A DNA stretch of 64,000 nt from Zoroaster sp. YZ-2022 (lineage: Eukaryota; Echinodermata; Asteroidea; Forcipulatida; Zoroasteridae): NCBI GenBank assembly GCA_029582265.1, contig CM055830.1, positions 28,065,771 to 28,129,770 on the forward strand, in the 5' to 3' direction. The position numbers and the translations under genes are program-made. Positions 46,182-56,990 of the stretch are shown here, piece by piece. The notes below the pieces were generated by a model. It worked only from the letters and a program-made list of their open reading frames with translations. It ran no database searches and was not told the DNA's origin. Position 1 is the stretch's first letter. Each line of letters begins with the position of its first letter.

Positions 46182-46377
46182 CTGGTTTGAGGGATAGGGG
46201 AACATGATGGTAAATGCACTCTGACATGGTATTTCTAGGTCTTATCAAGTGAAGAGACAGACCTTTAGAGCTATGAGAAATAATGTTCAAAATGTATATT
46301 ACTGCATAAAGGGTGTGTAGAATTTTGATCAAATGTCTGCTAAATGCTTACTTTGTTTTAATAATGGAGGCATTTTT

Positions 46378-46700
46378 AAAGCGCTCTTACACGAGGTATC
46401 ACAGCGCTGTACATTATTACCCCTGCTCATCAGGCTCATAAATCATTCCTGAAACCATCTCAGCTCCCTGGGGAGTATACAGCTCAATTGCTGCCATTTC
46501 GGCGCATATGGGCTAATCAAACACAACAACCAACATTGCCCTCACAGGTACCCATTTACTCCTGGGTGGAGAGAAGCAATTATGGTAAAGTGTCTTGCTC
46601 GAGGACACAAGCATCACGGTCGCGATTCGAACCCACATTCTGACGACTCAGCCATCAGAACACAAATCCGATGCACTAAACCGCTCGACCATGGCACTCC
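46378..46700 (-). repeat. SINE, TGT-loop subfamily, 3' end altered
   Basis: Complete head and body on the minus strand (CATGGTCGAGCGG to GGTAATAATGTACAGC). The last segment diverges (AGCGCTGTGATACCTCGTG) and lacks the ATT tail. Confidence 0.85.
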
Positions 46701-46917
46701 ATTTTGTCATTTAGGAAAATATACAATGTAGTTTAAATTCATTCAGACTGTGTATACATTCTGTGGAATTGTGATACATTCCATGTTTACTAAAAAATGA
46801 CAGCGTGTCAGAGGGAACAATTTCTCAGGATGCTTGGTACCATCACCAACGTGACATCAAGTAAGATTTATTATTAGGTCAAACTTGTAGCTTTGCATGG
46901 TGAAGAGGATAAGTAAG

Positions 46918-47024
46918 ACTAATTGCGGTGACACCATGTGAAATTCTCAATTGAGTAGTAATTAGTTCTGAAAAGAACTGGAGCCAGTGGAGGTTACAAC
47001 TCAATGGTGTCACCGCAATTAGTC
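46918..47024. mobile_element. Small foldback MITE
   Basis: AGACTAATTGCGGTGACACC and its exact complement lie 107 bp apart end to end, with GAATTCTC-like and short spacer sequence between. Target duplication unclear. Confidence 0.6.
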
Positions 47025-47291
47025 TCACTTAAGATTTATTATTGAAGATTATAATTCAGTAATTTGCCATTTTGACAATCTTTTCAGAAGTGGGCCACGT
47101 GATCAATATATAAGGCTTATGAATTTTACTGAGCACTGTCAGAAGCGCACTGGCTCAGCATATTATGAACATAACACAGTACATGCAAATAATGCTCACG
47201 CATCACCAAAGTGCCCAATCAATAGATATTGGGTGTATTTTCACTGCTAGACAGCTAATTACAATGTGCGTAGAAGGCTACACACACTTAC

Positions 47292-47383
47292 TTGCAGAAC
47301 AGTAGGCTTTATGCTAGTATAGGATGCCATCTCTTTGAGGTGCTTGAGGGTATAATTTGAAACACCAATGTTCTTCACTTTAC
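47292..47383 (-). CDS. Aldo-keto reductase, exon with IGVSNY
   Basis: Minus strand; acceptor CTCTTCCAG, donor GTAAGT; two bases completing Gly plus 30 codons. KVKNIGVSNYTLKHLKEMAS then YTSIKPTVLQ. K-x-IGVSN-(Y/F) is the AKR family signature, with Ser and Asn contacting the nicotinamide carboxamide. Confidence 0.96.
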
Positions 47384-47536
47384 CTGGAAGAGAATCAACA
47401 AATATGACACTGATCAAGTTTCTGAACAAAAAGAAAATATTTTAAGGGAAGGTACATCATCGGTAATGTTGGCAAAACTACTTCTACATGTGTGATTATG
47501 CTTCTTTACTATCTTTGAATCAAGATATTCATTTAA

Positions 47537-47830
47537 CCCTCCTACCATAGCAGCACTTTAGTGGCAAGTTGCTATACAGGTCAAAATCAGTCAACTGCCT
47601 GTTTTGACTGTTGACCCAAATGTGCACACAGGGGCATTTTTGACTGGTTTTTACTGTCATTTTGACCAACAACAATACAAGACAATGCTTTTACAAGTCA
47701 AAAACGGTCAACTCATTTTGACCTGTAAATGTACTTCACGTAAGGTTTGACAGTGTTTGACTTTTAAGTGCACCAGATATAACTTGGCAAGTATATCAAC
47801 ATTTTGACCCTTGTATACGTAGTAGGAGGG
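47537..47830 (+). mobile_element. TTAA-type MITE, TTTTGAC-word subfamily
   Basis: TTAA exact on both sides; ends CCCTCCTACCATAGC and GTAGTAGGAGGG. Closely follows 42417-42711 with a few indels. Confidence 0.88.
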
Positions 47831-48064
47831 TTAACAAGCAATCTGTGTAAGTTTATGTTTATTACATTGTGTATTGAAAATAAAGTGTCAAAAGCTTAAT
47901 TCCATTTTTAATTCAAGTGGAATAAAATAAAAGGATTGCAATTATAGCTATATCGCTATTGATTTGATTCCTTTCCTTTGAATTACATTATTGATTTGAA
48001 ATTGAATAACTATAATTTATTTCATTATTTTCCAATAAAAATCCATTGCATCACATACATAAAA

Positions 48065-48419
48065 ATAATAATGTGGACTTATTATAGCGCACGCATCCAC
48101 CAAACTGGTGCTCAAGGCGCATTATATTATTACCCCTGCTCATCAGGCTCATAAATCATTCCTGAAACCATCTCAGCTCCCTGGGGAGTATACAGCTCAA
48201 TTCCTGCCATTACAACGCATATAGGGCTAATCAAACACAACAACCAACTCTGCCCTCACAGTCACAGGTACCCATTTACCCCTGGGTGGAGAGAAGCAAT
48301 TATGGTAAAGTGTCTTGCTCAAGGACACAAGCACCACAGTCGCGGTTGGGATTCGAACCCACATTCTGACGACTCAGCCATCAGAATACAAATCCGATGC
48401 ACTAAACCGCTCGACCATG
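48065..48419 (-). repeat. SINE abutting an AKR splice donor
   Basis: Full-length TGT-loop SINE on the minus strand with ATT tail at 48065. Its head (ATGGTCGAGCGG) begins 3-4 bp inside the AKR intron that starts at 48422. The usual first bases GTGTC of the SINE are absent, replaced by the GTAC of the splice donor. Confidence 0.88.
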
Positions 48420-48422
48420 TAC

Positions 48423-48611
48423 CTTCTTTGTGCAACTTTTCCAGGGCCATCCAGGAAGCTTTCCTGTAGCCTGCATGTCTAGGATCTTCAGCTTTCATCT
48501 TAGCCTTAGCAGGCCAGTGGATTAGATAAAGGTCTAGGTAATCTATCTGAAGCCTCTCTAAGGTTTCTAAGCAGCCTGTGTAGGCCTCCTCCAACCCATG
48601 ATCTTTGGGAT
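48423..48611 (-). CDS. Aldo-keto reductase, exon with the catalytic His (LIHWP)
   Basis: Minus strand; acceptor TATCTTGCAG, donor GTACAT; two bases, 62 codons and one base. PKDHGLEEAYTGCLETLERL, then QIDYLDLYLIHWPAKAKMKA and EDPRHAGYRKASWMALEKLH-KE. DLYLIHWP carries the tetrad histidine (visible residue 94, 33 residues after the catalytic Lys, the standard spacing), and W-x-ALEKL is the conserved helix. The donor lies directly next to a SINE. An open frame continuing into the SINE is not coding. Confidence 0.96.
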
Positions 48612-48817
48612 CTGCAAGATACATGATCATATACATGTAGTAAAGGTGTCTAGCCTGGATTTACCACAATTCAATTTTGACAGATGTGATTTGCATCTCC
48701 AGGCTAAGTAATGGACAATCAAACATGGAAGTCTTGTGACTTTTCATTCATGATTTTTCATTCATGCAAATACCTGGATAGCAAACATCATGATGTGGTC
48801 TAGTATGCATTTTATAA

Positions 48818-49027
48818 CCTGAACAACCCCAAAGCCATCAAACCCCAATGGCTGGTTGTGTCGCATTTTGATGGACTCAAACTGTACAGCTCAGACAAGG
48901 ATACTTTGCATGGGGCCAGGTGTCCCGCACTTCCATCCAAGTCCAACTGTTGGTTGGTAGTGAGACTGTATGGTGGATTTTGGTTAATTCAGGAAGGTTC
49001 TTTGGCAAAATAATATGGGGTTAGGGG
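48818..49027 (+). mobile_element. Decayed TTAA-type MITE, CCCTAAC-terminus group
   Basis: Right end GGGGTTAGGGG followed by TTAA; left end decayed to CCTGAACAACCCC after TATAA. The interior has CATCAAACCCCAATGGC and GTCCAACTGTTGGTTGG words like 15509-16094. Confidence 0.5.
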
Positions 49028-49338
49028 TTAAAGGGGTGTACAGCATGGGTAATTACTGAAAAGGAATCGAAAAGAATCTAAAAGCTTTAATAGTAGATGG
49101 TAATGATACAAACATCATCCAATTGTATTTTGTCTGACATCCGTTGTCATTTTTAGGAATTTTACATTAATAAAAATTCAAATCTGAAATAGCTCATCAG
49201 CTGCTGAAAAACGGAAGAACAACGTGCTGCGATTTTGCCTACCATTGTCGGCAAACTTTTGACATATGTGACCAACGTGCAAATAGCTTACAAAGTTTAC
49301 TGTGCAAAGATTAAGGTCTATCTCAATACATATCCTAC

Positions 49339-49446
49339 CTAATTTACTTGTAATAAATAAGTCAGACCTCTTTAAGCCATGCTTAAGGAGAAGTTCTTTG
49401 ATGCAGTCTCCAATGTCTGTCTCATTCTTATACACTGCTGCAGTAT
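49339..49446 (-). CDS. Aldo-keto reductase, exon with catalytic Tyr and Lys
   Basis: Minus strand; acceptor TCATCTTTAG, donor GTAGGA; two bases, 35 codons, one base. TAAVYKNETDIGDCIKELLL then KHGLKRSDLFITSKL. The Tyr of AVYKNE is the proton donor (5 residues after the catalytic Asp of the previous exon), and the Lys of ITSKL (29 further on) lowers its pKa; both spacings match the family exactly. A longer open frame through this exon includes flanking intron and should not be read as one protein. Confidence 0.96.
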
Positions 49447-49900
49447 CTAAAGATGACAAAAATAAGATGTTCGTAAAGCCATTCAACTTTGAAAACAAAA
49501 TGAAAGTGGGAATTAATTCCCAATGGGAATAAAAGTGGCCACACCAATGATTTGAAACCCCAGTGAGTCCATCCCATAATTCGGGACCACAGTGGGTGTA
49601 TCCTGCCATGCCCATTATTTTAAACCCCAGTCGGCATATTCCATCACACCCATGATTTGAGACCCTGCTGGGTGTAACCATAGTGATAATCAACTGGTCA
49701 GTTATCATTTAAACAAAATCTTTTAAATCAGAATTGTTTTCTATTGTTTTTTGTGCTAATTAAAGATACACTTTTGTCATACTTTTTGTGAGATTAATAT
49801 AATGTACATTTATTACCCCCAAAAAGAAACACAATTGTTACATGCGCATGCAATCAATATTGGCACACTTTACCTGACCGCAAGATTGTTTAAGTGTTAA

Positions 49901-50284
49901 TAATAACAATAATAATAGTAATAATAATGTGGACTTATATAGCGCATGTATCCACCAAACTGGTGCTCAAGGCGCATTATATTATTACCCCTGTTCATCA
50001 GGCTCATAAATCATTCCTGAAACCATCTCGGCTCCCTGGGGAGTATACAGCTGAATTGCTGCCATTACAGCGCATATATATAGGCCTAATCAAACACAAC
50101 AACCAACTCTGCCCTCACAGGTACCCATTTACCCCTGGGTGGAGAGAAGCAATTATGGTAAAGTGTCTTGCTCAAGGACACAAGCATTACGGTCGCGGTT
50201 GGGATTCGAACCCACATTCTGATGACTCAGCCATCAGAACACAAATCCAATGCACGAAACCGCTCGACCATGACAGTGGCACTC
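49901..50284 (-). repeat. SINE, full length, TGT-loop subfamily
   Basis: Minus strand: head CATGGTCGAGCGG, B box GGGTTCGAATCCC, full body, (ATT)n tail at 49901-49929. The 173-codon open frame over it is spurious. Confidence 0.9.
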
Positions 50285-50697
50285 TATGTTTCTTTAGAGA
50301 AACATGTGGTCAGGTCAGATGTCCCAATGATGACTGTGCGTTAACAAAAGCAATGTACATTTTAAGCTCACAAAAAGAACGATATGAAGTGAACTGTTTT
50401 GGTACTGTTTTGTAAATGCATCCATACTTTGCAAGAATCAAAATGTGTTCAGAAACCAGCCTGTAACCTGTGAAAATTCCAACTTAATTATTTCAATATC
50501 ACTTAAACTAATCCCACTGCCTCTTACTCTGTATTGATTAATTTGAAGTTGAAAATTCTGTTGGGAATTTATTTTCTCTTAATTTTACTGAAATGACACC
50601 TCATACAGAACATATTCACGGGTTATCATCCTCAACTTTATTCCAAGTAAATTTTAAATTGAAACTGTGATAAATTATGCTTATTGAGATTACTTAA

Positions 50698-51019
50698 CCC
50701 TCCTACTACTACAAGGGTCAAAAATCAGTCAAAATGTTGACTGGTTTTTACTGTCATTTTGACCACCCTGAACAATACCACACAGTCAAACAATGTAAAA
50801 GAACTTTACGTGTAGTAAGTACATTTACAGGTCAAAATGAGTCGACTGTTTTTGACTGGTAAAAGCATTGTGTGGTATTGTTCAGGGTGGTCAAAATGAC
50901 AGTAAAAACCAGTCATAAATGCCCCTGTGTGCACATTTGGGTCAACAGTCAAAACAGGCAGTTGACTGGTTTTGACCTCTACAGCAACTTCCCACTAAAG
51001 TGCAGCAATAGTAGGATAG
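50698..51019 (-). mobile_element. TTAA-type MITE, TTTTGAC-word subfamily
   Basis: TTAA at left; starts CCCTCCTACTACTACAAGGG; right end GTAGGATAG followed by TTGA. Dense GTCAAAA words, with part of the interior (CAGGGTGGTCAAAATGACAG) duplicated in inverse orientation. Confidence 0.82.
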
Positions 51020-51300
51020 TTGAAGCACGTACATGGCTTAAAAATAAAAAATATATAAATAAAAAACATCGAGTTAGACTATAGGCCTACATGTACGGTA
51101 TGTACGTGTATTAAATAAAATGTACTAACACACTTTGCAAGTTTTAATGTTAAAATATCACCCATACCCTAGACAAGCTATTGTACTTATTATGTAGCAA
51201 TTTAACATCACACACACATTTTAATGTTGTATTTCAATTAGAGAAATTCTGAGAGCACTCCCACATCCTTCAAAGTGGAATTAAATTGGCTGTTTCTTAC

Positions 51301-51381
51301 CAATGGATCGGTAGCCCAGCTTGCAAGCTGTGTCCAGTGAGTTATAAACTATCTCACGACCAAGAAGCTTGTCACTTCCCA
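51301..51381 (-). CDS. Aldo-keto reductase, first recognised exon, catalytic Asp
   Basis: Minus strand; acceptor CTTCCTTGCAG, donor GTAAGA; enters in phase 1, two bases then 26 codons and one base. GSDKLLGREIVYNSLDTACK then LGYRSI, with Asp completed across the junction (RSI-D-TAAVY). GYR-x-ID is the AKR signature around the catalytic Asp. The preceding beta strand with the usual MPxxGLGT motif must lie in an upstream exon; none was found on the minus strand up to 55.4 kb. ATG-containing candidates with suitable donors exist near 52111-52121 and 54507-54520 but would give only three or four residues. Confidence 0.93.
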
Positions 51382-51647
51382 CTGCAAGGAAGAGATAAGA
51401 ATAAAGGTTTTTAGACATGCATTCACAATTTACATTTGTACTTGTATAATATAATAGGGCGTGTTGATGGTTGATCATTTCAGTTACGCTGAATTTGACA
51501 TGGCCAACATGTTGTTATACACGCAACACTGTCATGACTGTCAGTGTCAACAGATAACGCATTAATTTTATAAACTTTAAGCTGCCACAATATCCAGATG
51601 GAAGTTAAAAAGTCATAGATTTAGAAGTCGACAAAATGCATTCAGCC

Positions 51648-52040
51648 TAGGGGTGTGCGTTTTCGGATATTTTTGGAACTGGATACCCGAAATCAGGAAA
51701 CTTCGGATACCCGGATACCTGTTTTCATTTTTGTTGAAAACATGCCTCCGGTGGTGTACAAATACATGTACTGTAAATGGTAACAAATTGACTTTTATAA
51801 TACAGAGGATACCATACTTAAATCGATCTTTTCTTTTATTGGAGTGCAATCTCTTGAATTTAAAGATAATTGTCTGTAAAAGTGTAAACATTACATTGTT
51901 CAAGAGCCACAGATTTCTGTTCGCACCGCTCAAATGTTAAGTCCGAATTTAAAAAAGTCGTTTACGGGTAATCGGAACCGAAAAATGGAACCGGGTAATG
52001 ACCGTTTCGGTCGGGTATCCAGATACCCGGCACAGCCCTA
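51648..52040. mobile_element. hAT MITE, GGATACCCG family, copy 2
   Basis: Ends TAGGGGTGTGCG and GGCACAGCCCTA; exact 8-bp target duplication ATTCAGCC at 51640-51647 and 52041-52048. Closely matches 11804-12189 in the same orientation, with a short insertion (CCTCCGGTGGTG). Confidence 0.93.
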
Positions 52041-52139
52041 ATTCAGCCCCTGATGACAGTTGTAAAAAGTAATATTTGTCTTATTTTAGTTTGACCCCAT
52101 TTTTTTCTTACCAAGAACCATCTAGTATTAGCCAGCATG

Positions 52140-52710
52140 CAGCAATACCTTTGGGTGTCTTTTGGACACCCTGTTTGATAGATGGACACCCTGTGTTATT
52201 TGTAAAACACATGCAAAAGTATTGGGAAAGAATGTCGTATCCGACCGCCACTTTTTAAGAGTTTTTCTTGGAATTTTTTTGCAACCACTAACCAGTTAAA
52301 AAGTGAATCTATTGATTTTATGATGGTTTTCGGACTTTATTTCCCTTCTAAAAAAATCCTCCCCTTCAGAAAATAGAAGGATCCTATTACAGTTGCCACT
52401 GCGCATGTACAATGACTGTGTTGGTCACTAATATAACAGGGGAGTTGACAAGATCAGACTGACATGACTGAGGTCAGTGAGGAAGTCATCGTATACAAAA
52501 AATGCCTGATTTTTCATGAAATAAATATCCTGGAATAATTTGAAGTAGACCTATATATCCATCATCATCCATATGTTCTCCACCTTACTGGGTAGGTAAG
52601 ATTACATTATTGGTTATATTGAATGAGAAAAAGTGGCGGTCGGATAACGACATTCTACCCAAGTATTGCAATTTAAACATTTGGACACCCTGTTTCCAAA
52701 TCCTGGTTTA
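52140..52710. repeat. Long inverted repeat with GGACACCC words
   Basis: A left arm ending GTATCCGACCGCCACTTTTT (about 52256) and a right arm starting AAAAAGTGGCGGTCGGAT (about 52630) are complementary; the similarity extends outward through CAATACTT and TTTGGACACCCTGTTT on both sides. Probably a foldback element of about 570 bp whose outer ends are unclear. Confidence 0.6.
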
Positions 52711-54828
52711 TACTTTGACAAGAACTCCATGTAGGCCTAATGTTTCTATCATGGAGTAGGGCCTACGGCTAGGCCTAACAATGCCTAACATTAATTAACA
52801 CTAATTAGCTTAACCAGAAGATGCAGAAAACTTTTGAGCTAGGCCTAATTACTGTAGGCCTAATTCCAAGGACTCAAAAGTGGGATGGGATAGTCACATA
52901 AAACAAATGAGGAAACTGTAGTCAAGTGAGAATTGGAAATGATAATATTTTGGGAGATTTTGAGCAATGAATGTGTTTGTACATGTAACGAGGTCTATTG
53001 GCTATACACAAGTATCGTCCATGTACGTAATTCGCCGCACTCGTGAAATGACGCACCTACTTTTGGCTTAACATTTCTCGGAAAACTTACAAAATTATGG
53101 CGTATTACTGGTTGCATAAACTTATCCAAGTCGTGCTTGTTACAGAAATAAAAATTATAGTGAAATTGTATGATTTACTGGAAAGTTAGTGCTTGTGAAA
53201 GTGGAAAAAGTTGTTTAACCACTGATTTTACTAGATACAAATAGTAAGAGATTTACATGACATCAATTTTTTTTTCACGAACATCTGTGATTTTATTGTT
53301 CTATGCTGTCAACAAGAGCACTGTTGTCTGTGGAAACCAAAATATATGAATGCTTTGCATTTGCAATGATTTTTTAAAGAAATACTGATCCTCAAAATGG
53401 ACACATTCCTTATAGAAGAAGCAAACGAAATCTACTTAATTCGTTGGTTTTTATTTCGACGGTAGTGGAAAATTATTGAGAAAATGAAACATTAATATCA
53501 TTCATGGTTATGAAAAAAAACCTTTTATTTGACAACAGCATTTTTACACCTTTCAAAGTTTTAAAGTACTTTTTGCAAAAATTTTAACCACCTTCCATTT
53601 TATTGGTCTTTCAAGAATATTGATTAAAAGTTTTGGGAGCTTCTCCAAATTATACCATTTTATTTTAAAAATCGAAAACAATATTTTTATTTTCAAGATT
53701 AAAAACAATTTTACAACCATCTGGAATAAGATGAAACATGATTCAACTGTTTTTCTTCTTGGGTACATTTTCTGTGCCCCCATCAACTTTAACAGTTTGG
53801 GGGGTGAGTCATTATACCAACATCAATTTTCTGATGACTACAATTGTGCGTCTCAAAAAACGGCGCTCAAGACGTCCACGCGTATGATCATGCATTGAAA
53901 TTCTGCATTTTACAAGAGAATCCTTCACTGAAACAAACTGAAACACCAAACCGCTAATTTCATTTGTAAGTTACCGTCCAGTTGATTATATAACCTTAGG
54001 TGCGTCATTTAGGGTAAATTGAGGATACATCCCGTGAGATATTGACCGAGGCATTTGTCGTCTGCTAAATGATTCCTAACGTTATAGCATTGTGCAAAAG
54101 TGGTGGCTGATGGGTTCGACGTCCTTCTTTTCAGTATACAGACAGTAGTAGTACTAGTACTAACGTTAGTTAGGCCATGGAGGTATTCTACCTCCATGGT
54201 TAGGCCTACATGTTTACTGCATTTTCCCCTTAAACAACTTACAACCAAAAAGTGGCATCTTAAGACCGGTATTTAGTGTGACAAACTTCATGTTCATTCA
54301 GTCAGTCATGTAACTTAGTCAGGTGGAGTTAGCTGAGCTGCACACGTACCATTTGTTCGCTTGTCGTCGTCGATCGATCATGCCCAGTTAGCTCATTGTA
54401 CTACTACTACTAGTACTAGTAGTTGTGTATACCATGCATGCTACATGTAGCCGGCCGTCAGCGAGCTAGCTGCGCTGCACGTCGCGACGTACGCCCCACG
54501 TACCTGGGATCATGCACCCCACATCATAATATCATTTGCAACATTATGGTAATGAAGCTATAGTGAGCCCATGCTATTGAAAAAGGAAATTTTAGAACAA
54601 TTTTGAAATTAGTTTTCAAATTATTAAGGGTGAAATTTAAGGGCATTCTTTTGTGTGATTACTTGGATATGAGGAGGGACCCGATTACGGCCCATATCCG
54701 GCGGGTGTATTCATATACATGTATCCCGTCGAATTAACAAACCCATGTGCAATTCGGCCCTTCCATGGCAAAACAGCCCAACTCGAAAATTTTGATTTTT
54801 GAGATAAGATCATTTTTGGGTAAATTGA
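52711..54828. other. AKR upstream region, no exon identified
   Basis: AT-rich until about 54.3 kb. At 54340-54530 a locally CpG-richer patch (GTCGTCGTCGATCG, GCACGTCGCGACGTACG) could be promoter-associated for the AKR gene. This is composition only. Confidence 0.3.
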
Positions 54829-55352
54829 GGGCGCTCTTTTCATTTGTGAAAGTTTCAAAGGCGTACGATGGATTGTTTTGAAGATAGCATGTCCTATCTC
54901 ACATTCTTTGCACACGTTCACTCTGGTTTTGTATGGCAAAACGCCTTATCTCTAACCTAAGTCATTCACAGTTTCTTGTTTTGCTTGGTAAAACATTGTA
55001 AGTCCAAGATAGACTACGTTTGCCATCCAAATTGATTATAACCTAATGTGGAGTGTTTAGGGTAAAACAACTTAACTTGAAGATAAGCTGTTTTGCCAAA
55101 AAAATATCTAAGTTTGAGAAACGTCTAACTTTGAATTAAGTCATGCATACTTTATTTTTATTTGGTAAAACATACTAAGTCTAAGATACATAGATCTGCC
55201 TTTCAAATGAGTTCAAAACATAATGTTGAGTGTTTATGGCAAAACAAGTTTACTTTAAGATAGGCTGTTTGCCATAAAAAACAAGTTAAGACATGTCCAT
55301 CTGTGAGATAAGCTCATTTGCCATAAAAAATACTTGAACTATTGAGGGCGCT
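54829..55352. repeat. Repetitive tract bordered by TTGAGGGCGCT
   Basis: TTGAGGGCGCT occurs at both borders (54828 and 55342 regions). Inside, a segment with TTGGTAAAACAT, AAGT-(C/T)AAGATA, TTGCC and GAGTGTTTA-GG is present twice about 175 bp apart, and TTTTGCCATAAAAA-type words recur. Confidence 0.5.
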
Positions 55353-55380
55353 ATCACCATTCTAACTCATCAAATGTATA

Positions 55381-55454
55381 ATGGCGGCCATGTTCAACCT
55401 CAAGCTGCACAGCAGGGGCTTTCAAATTCTCCAAAGGGCATTGGAAAAACCAAG
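55381..55454 (+). CDS. Candidate first exon of an unidentified gene, possible mitochondrial presequence
   Basis: ATG at 55381 opens 24 codons plus two bases, reading MAAMFNLKLHSRGFQILQRA then LEKP, before GTATGT. No acidic residue precedes the Glu near the end, and Lys, His, Arg and leucines alternate as in an amphipathic mitochondrial targeting peptide. The start overlaps ATGGCGGCCATG, which resembles a YY1 site (common at starts of nuclear genes for mitochondrial or ribosomal proteins). Later exons were not recognised, so the product is unknown. It is oriented away from the AKR gene. Confidence 0.45.
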
Positions 55455-56002
55455 GTATGTCTATATTTTTACATGCTTAAGTCTTAAATATAATCCTATA
55501 GAACTCAGAGGTAATCAGTAGATAGATGAAAGTCCAATGTAATCAGCGCCCATATAAATTATAATGTTGCATGATGTAGCTATGTGTCAAAATTTTCAAA
55601 ATCAACAGATTCCAATACAACTGGTATCATTGTCAAGGTCTTGAATAGACGATTACAATGATATAAGGATCATCTTCCTGTGACCAAAAATAAGGAAGTT
55701 ATGACATGTTGAATCCGGCAATTTAGGCCCGTAAATGGCAATTATTTTATAAGGAAAAACATAAGAAATGTACATTTGAGTTGTGACCCGTTTCCTAGAT
55801 TTTCTCGGATTCCATATCATAACTTTCTTAATTCTTGTCCGATTTTCAAAGGTTGGTATCACTGGAATGCTTGGGAAAAGAGGAAGAATAATAACCTATT
55901 TCAGGCTAATTCAATGATTAGTTTGTTTTGTAATTACTGATTTACAAATAAGAAATACAAAAAAATGTGTTAAAAAAATAATAATAAATTAAAAAAATTA
56001 TG
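55455..56002. other. AT-rich stretch after the candidate first exon
   Basis: No exon or repeat recognised. Confidence 0.35.
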
Positions 56003-56300
56003 AAAAAATTAAATTACTCAAATCTGAGGATTGTTTTCATATTTTACACTAAAATCTTCGAAAGCCTCTCATCCTGATTTAATGTAATATTAAAACAATT
56101 TATAAATTATATTGGACTGGAAATATAAAACAAAATAATGAAAATAGATTTTAAAAATAGAGAAAAAAATCACTCAAATCTGAGAATTTTTAATATTTAT
56201 ACTGAAATCATGAGAAATTCTTATCCCTGATTTAATTAAACATTATAAAAACAATAAATGATATTGGACTGGAAATATGAAGAAAAAAATGAAATAAGTT
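56003..56300. repeat. Two-copy tandem repeat, about 157-bp period
   Basis: ACTCAAATCTGAG occurs at 56015 and 56172 and TTGGACTGGAAATAT near 56112 and 56263, with similar A/T-rich sequence between them. The copies are well diverged, so the duplication is old. Confidence 0.7.
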
Positions 56301-56689
56301 CATGAAAACTAATATTTAATATTGTTTTCGCCGATGTGAGTTTAAGCGACGATTTATCGGACTGAAAATTAGTAGGTCTATAGCGCGCTGAGCGGCGCAA
56401 TACAATCTTTGGTTGACATCGATGTTTGGGAGTCAAAAAACATAACTGGGGAGGCGATCAATCGCCGTCAAAATTGGCCAAGAGGTAGAAAACAAGTATA
56501 GAAAAATGATTTTTGTGGTTTGATAAGTGATTTTACTAAACTTTTGGTAAATCGTCGATGGTTTTGATGAGCAGAAGCGAACCCAAATTTCGAGAATATT
56601 TTGGAAACTTCTAGATGCGCATTCAGAAAATTTGAGAGCGAGGTTGAAGTAGAATATTTGATCTACGTCTTGAAAAAAATCTCCTGGTT

Positions 56690-56990
56690 ACGTCAAAAGA
56701 AGAAGCGGCCTCAGCGAAGCGTTAAAGCGCTATCTCCGGTGTCTTAAGCCACGGCGATTCAACCCGAGATTGAGACGCGGCGAACAGATTCGCGACAATG
56801 CGTGGGATACGCACATACCTACATGATGCAGGCAAGGGTTGGGGCCTAGCTGTGGTGACCGCAGCCCTACTACCTGACTTTACAACTTCTGTCATTAACG
56901 GACGGTGGTGCGGTGAATGCCCATGGTAGTCCTGTATGGACAAATATCGATATCGAGCAGGCAATGTTCTGTACCCCAAAAAGGTGTCCC
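56690..56990. other. GC-richer block of unknown nature
   Basis: Stands out from AT-rich flanks, with CpGs throughout (GAGACGCGGCGAACAGATTC, GGACGGTGGTGCGGTGAATG). On the plus strand an open stretch reads MRGIRTYLHDAGKGWGLAVV and goes on about 23 codons; the minus strand also has an 85-codon frame. No family recognised; it could be an exon, a structured RNA or part of an unknown repeat. Confidence 0.3.

Noticed and set aside
49178..49708. 176-codon minus-strand reading frame as one protein
   Set aside because: Only residues from the exon 49339-49446 match AKR; the rest is intron read-through with simple repeats such as GVSNHGCDG-like units.
52105..52125. First coding exon of the AKR gene (ATG GTT CTT G before GTAAGA)
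   Set aside because: In frame but would add only MVL and omit the conserved GLGT strand; the real N-terminal exon is more likely elsewhere.
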